A DNA stretch of 51,942 nucleotides from Frankiales bacterium (GTDB lineage: Bacteria > Actinomycetota > Actinomycetes > Mycobacteriales > Geodermatophilaceae), in assembly GCA_025465155.1 (NCBI GenBank), contig JAODNJ010000321.1:1-51942 (forward strand), written 5' to 3'. Of the stretch, positions 48,896-51,942 are shown in pieces (position 1 is the stretch's first letter; each line of letters opens with the position of its first letter). The notes under the pieces were generated by a model, which was not told the DNA's origin, did no database searches, and was given only the letters and a program-made list of their open reading frames with translations. Made by a program: the position numbers and the translations under genes.

Positions 48896-50356
48896 TCAGG
48901 CGGCCGGCAGGACGACGGACTGCGGCTCGAGGAACCCCGCCAGTCCCTCGGGGCCGCCCTCGCGGCCGATGCCGGACCGGCGCATGCCGCCGAAGGGACT
49001 GAGCAGGTCCACCGGTGCGGCGGAGTTCACGGCGACCGAGCCGGCGACGAACCGTGCGGCGACGGCGGCCCCGCGGGCAGGGTCGGCCGTCCAGACGCTT
49101 CCGGACAGGCCGTACTCCGTGCTGTTGGCGATGGCGACGCCCTCGTCCAGCGAGTCGTAGGGCAGCACGACCGCCACCGGCCCGAAGACCTCCTGCTGCG
49201 CGATCGGCGCGTCGGGGGCGACGTCGGCGAGCACGGTGGGCTCGAGGAACCACCCGCTGGGCTGGTCGGCGGGCCGCCGTCCGCCGGTGACCAGCCGGGC
49301 GCCCCCGGCCAGCGCGCCCTCGACGGCAGCCTCCACGCCGGTGCGTGCCGCCGCCGAGATCAGCGGGCCGATGTCGGTCGCCTCGTCGGCGGGGTCGCCC
49401 ACGCGCAGACCGGCCGCGGCGGCGCCGAGCGCGTCGACGACCTCCGCGTAGCGGGCCCGCGGGACGAGGATGCGGGACTGCGCCATGCAGATCTGCCCGG
49501 TGCCGGCCATGGCGCCGTCGACCAGTTGCCGGACGAGGGACTCGTCGAGGACGACGTCGTCGAGCAGGAGGGCGGCGGCCTTGCCGCCCAGCTCGAGCGT
49601 GCAGCGGCGCACGTCCCGGCCGCACACCTCGCCGATCCGCCGGCCGACCGAGGTCGAGCCGGTGAAGCTCACCTTGTCCACCCCGGGATGCGACACGAGG
49701 TGCTCGCTGGCCTGCGCGCCGGCCGGCACGATGTTGAGGACGCCGGGCGGCAGGCCGGCCTCGACCGCCGCCTCGGCGAAGGCGAGCACGGCCAGCGGGG
49801 CGTCGGGGGAGGGCTTGAGCACGACGGTGCAGCCGGCGGTCAGCGCAGGTGCGAGCTTGAGCGCGGCGGTGAACAGCGGGGCATTCCACGGGACGACCGC
49901 GGCGACGACCCCGACCGGGACCTGCCGCACCCGCACCTCGTTGCCCAGCAGCCCGGTTCGCGTCTGTTCCCAGGGGAAGTCGCCGCCGATCGAGCGATAG
50001 GCCCGGAGCACACCCAGCGCCGTGGCGACCTGCGCGCCGCGCGCCCAGCGGAGGGGCGAGCCGACCTCGGCGCTCACCGTGGCGGCCAGTTCGTCGCTAC
50101 GGGCCCGCAGCGACGTGGCCAGCCGGGCGACCGCCTCGATCCGTTCCGCGGGCGGCAGGTCGGGCCACGGCCCGGTGTCGAAGGCCGTCCGGGCGGCCGC
50201 GACGGCCGCGTCGACGTCGGCGGGGGAGGCGTCGGGCACAGTCCCGACGGGCAGCTCCGACGCCGGGGAGTGCACCTCGATGACGCCGGTCCCGGCCGGC
50301 CGCTGCCAGCGCCCGGCGATGAACAGCCCGTCGTAGTCCGGCAACGCCTCGCTCAT
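48896..50356 (-). CDS. Aldehyde dehydrogenase
   Basis: 486 residues from the ATG at 50356; an in-frame ATG at 50428 lies at or before the probable transcription start and encodes an Arg-rich extension. N158 (VPWNAP), E255 (LELGGKA) and C290 (TGQIC) form the active site, with QEVFGPV and LSPFGGMRRSGIGREGG further on. It is close to the aldehyde dehydrogenase at 31823-33292 in its middle segments (ETR/QTR-T, VRVRQVPVGVVAAVVPWNAPLF), so the two may be paralogues. It is first in the P450/ADH operon and likely finishes oxidation of the side-chain end to an acid. Confidence 0.94.
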   Translation of the reverse strand: MSEALPDYDGLFIAGRWQRPAGTGVIEVHSPASELPVGTVPDASPADVDAAVAAARTAFDTGPWPDLPPAERIEAVARLATSLRARSDELAATVSAEVGSPLRWARGAQVATALGVLRAYRSIGGDFPWEQTRTGLLGNEVRVRQVPVGVVAAVVPWNAPLFTAALKLAPALTAGCTVVLKPSPDAPLAVLAFAEAAVEAGLPPGVLNIVPAGAQASEHLVSHPGVDKVSFTGSTSVGRRIGEVCGRDVRRCTLELGGKAAALLLDDVVLDESLVRQLVDGAMAGTGQICMAQSRILVPRARYAEVVDALGAAAAGLRVGDPADEATDIGPLISAAARTGVEAAVEGALAGGARLVTGGRRPADQPSGWFLEPTVLADVAPDAPIAQQEVFGPVAVVLPYDSLDEGVAIANSTEYGLSGSVWTADPARGAAVAARFVAGSVAVNSAAPVDLLSPFGGMRRSGIGREGGPEGLAGFLEPQSVVLPAA

Positions 50357-50432
50357 TTCCCGTTCGTGGTCCGCGCCGCGTCGCGCGTGCGCCCGGGGGT
50401 CGGTGCGCCGGGCCCCAGCCGTGGACATCCTG

Positions 50433-50461
50433 ATTCTGACAATCCGTGCACTTTATTGCAA
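50433..50461 (-). promoter_or_regulatory. Promoter of the aldehyde dehydrogenase operon
   Basis: On the minus strand TTGCAA (50461-50456) and CAGAAT (50438-50433) are separated by 17 nt, giving a fair -35/-10 pair in an A+T-richer patch. Transcription would start near 50425, leaving about 70 nt of leader before the ATG at 50356. The remaining divergent region to 50653 has no gene. Confidence 0.45.
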
Positions 50462-50507
50462 CCGCCCCGGTCCGCCCGCGTGCCCCGCCCGGAGCGTCGA
50501 TGCCTGT

Positions 50508-50536
50508 GGCATTCGGACCTGGGCCCGGGCATTCCG
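50508..50536. repeat. Direct repeat GGCATTCGG / GGCATTCCG
   Basis: Two 9-bp copies with one mismatch start 20 bp apart (50508 and 50528), about two helical turns, in the divergent region upstream of the second tandem-TetR gene. A direct repeat on the same DNA face is the kind of site a regulator with two DNA-binding units in one chain might use. Confidence 0.45.
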
Positions 50537-50653
50537 ATGGTAGGTTCTGACGTTCCGTCCGCGTAGCGGCCGCGGGGCCCGAGCCGGAGGACGCGACCGT
50601 GCAGAGGTCGTCGTGGGCGCGGGGGCCCGCGCCCGAGAGGAATGAGCACCCGG

Positions 50654-51942
50654 GTGACCGACGGCGAGATCGTGCGGCGGCAGGGGTACTGGCCGTCCAG
50701 CCCCGTCGTGGGCAGCCGCGGAGCGCGCACGCGGGAGCGGATCGTGACCGAGGCGCTGCTGCTGTTCGAGCGGCAGGGTTTCCGGGCGGTCTCGGTGGAC
50801 AGCATCGCGCGGGCGGCCGGCACGTCGCGCGCCACGCTGTACCAGTATTTCGAGAGCAAGGAACGGATCTTCCTGGAGCTGATCGAGGAGTGCGGCTCGG
50901 CGCTGCGGCGGGTCGCCCGCCGGATCGGTGCCCTCGGCCCCACCGAGGCCGGGTTCCAGAACCTGCACTGGTGGCTCGGCGAATGGGCGTGGGTCTACGA
51001 CAAGTACGCCACCGTGTTCGGGCAGTGGGCCGACCTGGAGTCCTCGGGCACGGGCATACGCCGCCTGGTGGGCGGGTTCGTCCAGTCCTACAACGCCGGG
51101 ATCGCGGCCCGGCTGGAGGAGAGCGGGCTGTCCGGCCTCGGCCCGGACGAGGCGGCGATGGTTCTCACGAGCACGGTGCACCGATTCAACTACTTCCGGC
51201 ACCGCCGGGCCGGCCTGCCGCCGGTGGAGGAGTGCGTCGACGGCCTCGCCGTCGTCCTGCAGCTGGTCCTGTTCCCCGGGACGCCGGCCGCGGCCTTCGC
51301 CGGCCTGCCGGCGGTCTCGGGGTCCGCGGCGGGCCGGCGGACCCCGATCGCGCGGCGCCCCCCACCGGTGGTCCCGGTGGTCCCTGTGGCCCAGCTGAGC
51401 CCACGCGCGGCGGCGACCGTGCGGGAGCTGGTCGAAGCCGGCGCCCGCCTGTTCGCCGACCGCGGCTACCACGGAACGAGCGTCGACGACGTCGTCGCCG
51501 CGGCCGGCTTCGCCCGCACGACCTTCTACAAGTACTTCGACGAGAAGTCCGACCTGCTGCTGCGGCTCACCGAAGAGAGCCGCCAGGGGGCGGAGCAGCT
51601 CAGCCGCGACCTGACCGCCCTGGCTCCCGGCCCCGGGCTGAGCGAGCAGCTGCGCGAGTGGCTGGGCCGCTACCTGCCGTTCTACCGCAGATACCTCGGC
51701 GTCTTCCGCGCCTGGGTCGAGGGCGGCACGAACGATCTCCGGGTGACCGCACTGGCCGAGCAGGCCGACGACGGCATGGCCGCGGCGGTACACGCCGTCC
51801 TCGCCCGGGTCCGTCGTTCCTATCCGCTGGACCTCGACGTCGCCGCGGTCGTGTGCATGGCCGTCCTCGACCGGCTGCCGGAGTACGTGGAGGTCGCCGG
51901 AATCCCCGCGAGCGACGAGCGGATCGTGGAACTCATGGCCGC
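50654..51942 (+). CDS. Tandem double TetR-family regulator (second copy, cut by window end)
   Basis: At least 429 residues; the frame is still open at the window end. The GTG at 50654 aligns exactly with the start of the first copy (DGEIVRR against SEEILRR) and has GAGAGGA 12 nt upstream, while the ATG at 50642 touches that site directly. Both TetR units are present: first DNA-binding domain at about 25-74 (IARAAGTSRATLYQYFESKERIF), Pro/Arg-rich linker, second DNA-binding domain from about 258 (VDDVVAAAGFARTTFYKYFDEKSDLL). NLHWWLGEWAWVYD(K/R)YAT and VVLQLVLFP are shared with the first copy. It is divergent from the ALDH/ADH/P450 operon, its likely target. Confidence 0.9.
   Translation, partial: MTDGEIVRRQGYWPSSPVVGSRGARTRERIVTEALLLFERQGFRAVSVDSIARAAGTSRATLYQYFESKERIFLELIEECGSALRRVARRIGALGPTEAGFQNLHWWLGEWAWVYDKYATVFGQWADLESSGTGIRRLVGGFVQSYNAGIAARLEESGLSGLGPDEAAMVLTSTVHRFNYFRHRRAGLPPVEECVDGLAVVLQLVLFPGTPAAAFAGLPAVSGSAAGRRTPIARRPPPVVPVVPVAQLSPRAAATVRELVEAGARLFADRGYHGTSVDDVVAAAGFARTTFYKYFDEKSDLLLRLTEESRQGAEQLSRDLTALAPGPGLSEQLREWLGRYLPFYRRYLGVFRAWVEGGTNDLRVTALAEQADDGMAAAVHAVLARVRRSYPLDLDVAAVVCMAVLDRLPEYVEVAGIPASDERIVELMA

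Noticed and set aside
1-51942. Insertion sequences, tRNA genes, CRISPR arrays or phage attachment sites
   Set aside because: No transposase or integrase-like protein, no regularly spaced repeats and no cloverleaf-type sequence were seen; the only repeats are the short ones listed.

Overview
The window is very G+C-rich, with strongly biased third codon positions, frequent GTG starts and many 4-nt ATGA/GTGA gene overlaps. Together with F420/LLM-type oxidoreductases, several cytochromes P450, an NDMA-type alcohol dehydrogenase and a fused LivH-LivM permease, this points to a high-GC actinobacterium (Pseudonocardiales, Geodermatophilales or Mycobacteriales-like). The genus cannot be fixed from the sequence alone. 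No rRNA, tRNA, IS element, phage gene or CRISPR array was seen. The whole window reads as one large catabolic island for an aromatic or polycyclic compound carrying an acyl side chain.

Left part (1-21165). A CoA-transferase and a fumarylacetoacetase-family hydrolase (+) converge on a minus-strand operon that encodes, in order, an SDR (probable cis-dihydrodiol dehydrogenase), a Rieske dioxygenase alpha and beta subunit, and a class III extradiol dioxygenase of the MhpB family. Divergent from it run an SDR and a P450, then a GntR/FCD regulator and an HSL-type esterase. A good TTGACA promoter inside the end of the esterase gene leads into a second operon: an uncharacterised 69-residue protein, a zinc alcohol dehydrogenase, a second Rieske alpha/beta pair, a 4-hydroxyacetophenone-type Baeyer-Villiger monooxygenase and a small alpha/beta hydrolase. 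A minus-strand P450/ferredoxin/zinc-ADH operon and a divergent SDR plus 3-ketosteroid-dehydrogenase-like flavoprotein follow.

Middle part (21166-41842). A structured leader precedes a Liv-type ABC importer (lipoprotein, fused permease, two ATPases). Close behind it, on the same strand, come an MhpA-type hydroxylase, an amidase-signature enzyme, an LLM oxidoreductase, an APH-like phosphotransferase, an aldehyde dehydrogenase and an NAD-dependent epimerase. A second plus-strand operon holds an MhpC-like C-C hydrolase, HpaH hydratase, HpaI aldolase, two acyl-CoA dehydrogenase subunits, a thiolase-fold protein lacking the nucleophilic Cys, and an acyl-CoA synthetase.

Right part (41846-51942). 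An LLM oxidoreductase is followed by a regulator made of two TetR units in one chain. A minus-strand operon comes next (aldehyde dehydrogenase, NDMA-type ADH, CYP125-like P450, enoyl-CoA hydratase, DUF35 protein, SDR). A second, paralogous tandem-TetR regulator runs off the window end.

Working model (inference). The importer takes up the substrate. P450, ADH and ALDH oxidise a terminal carbon to an acid. Acyl-CoA synthetase, the acyl-CoA dehydrogenase pair, the hydratase, the SDR and the thiolase-like/DUF35 pair shorten the side chain. The Rieske or MhpA-type oxygenases make a catechol. MhpB-like ring cleavage, the MhpC-like hydrolase, HpaH and HpaI then give pyruvate plus an aldehyde that an ALDH can oxidise. 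The real substrate is unknown.
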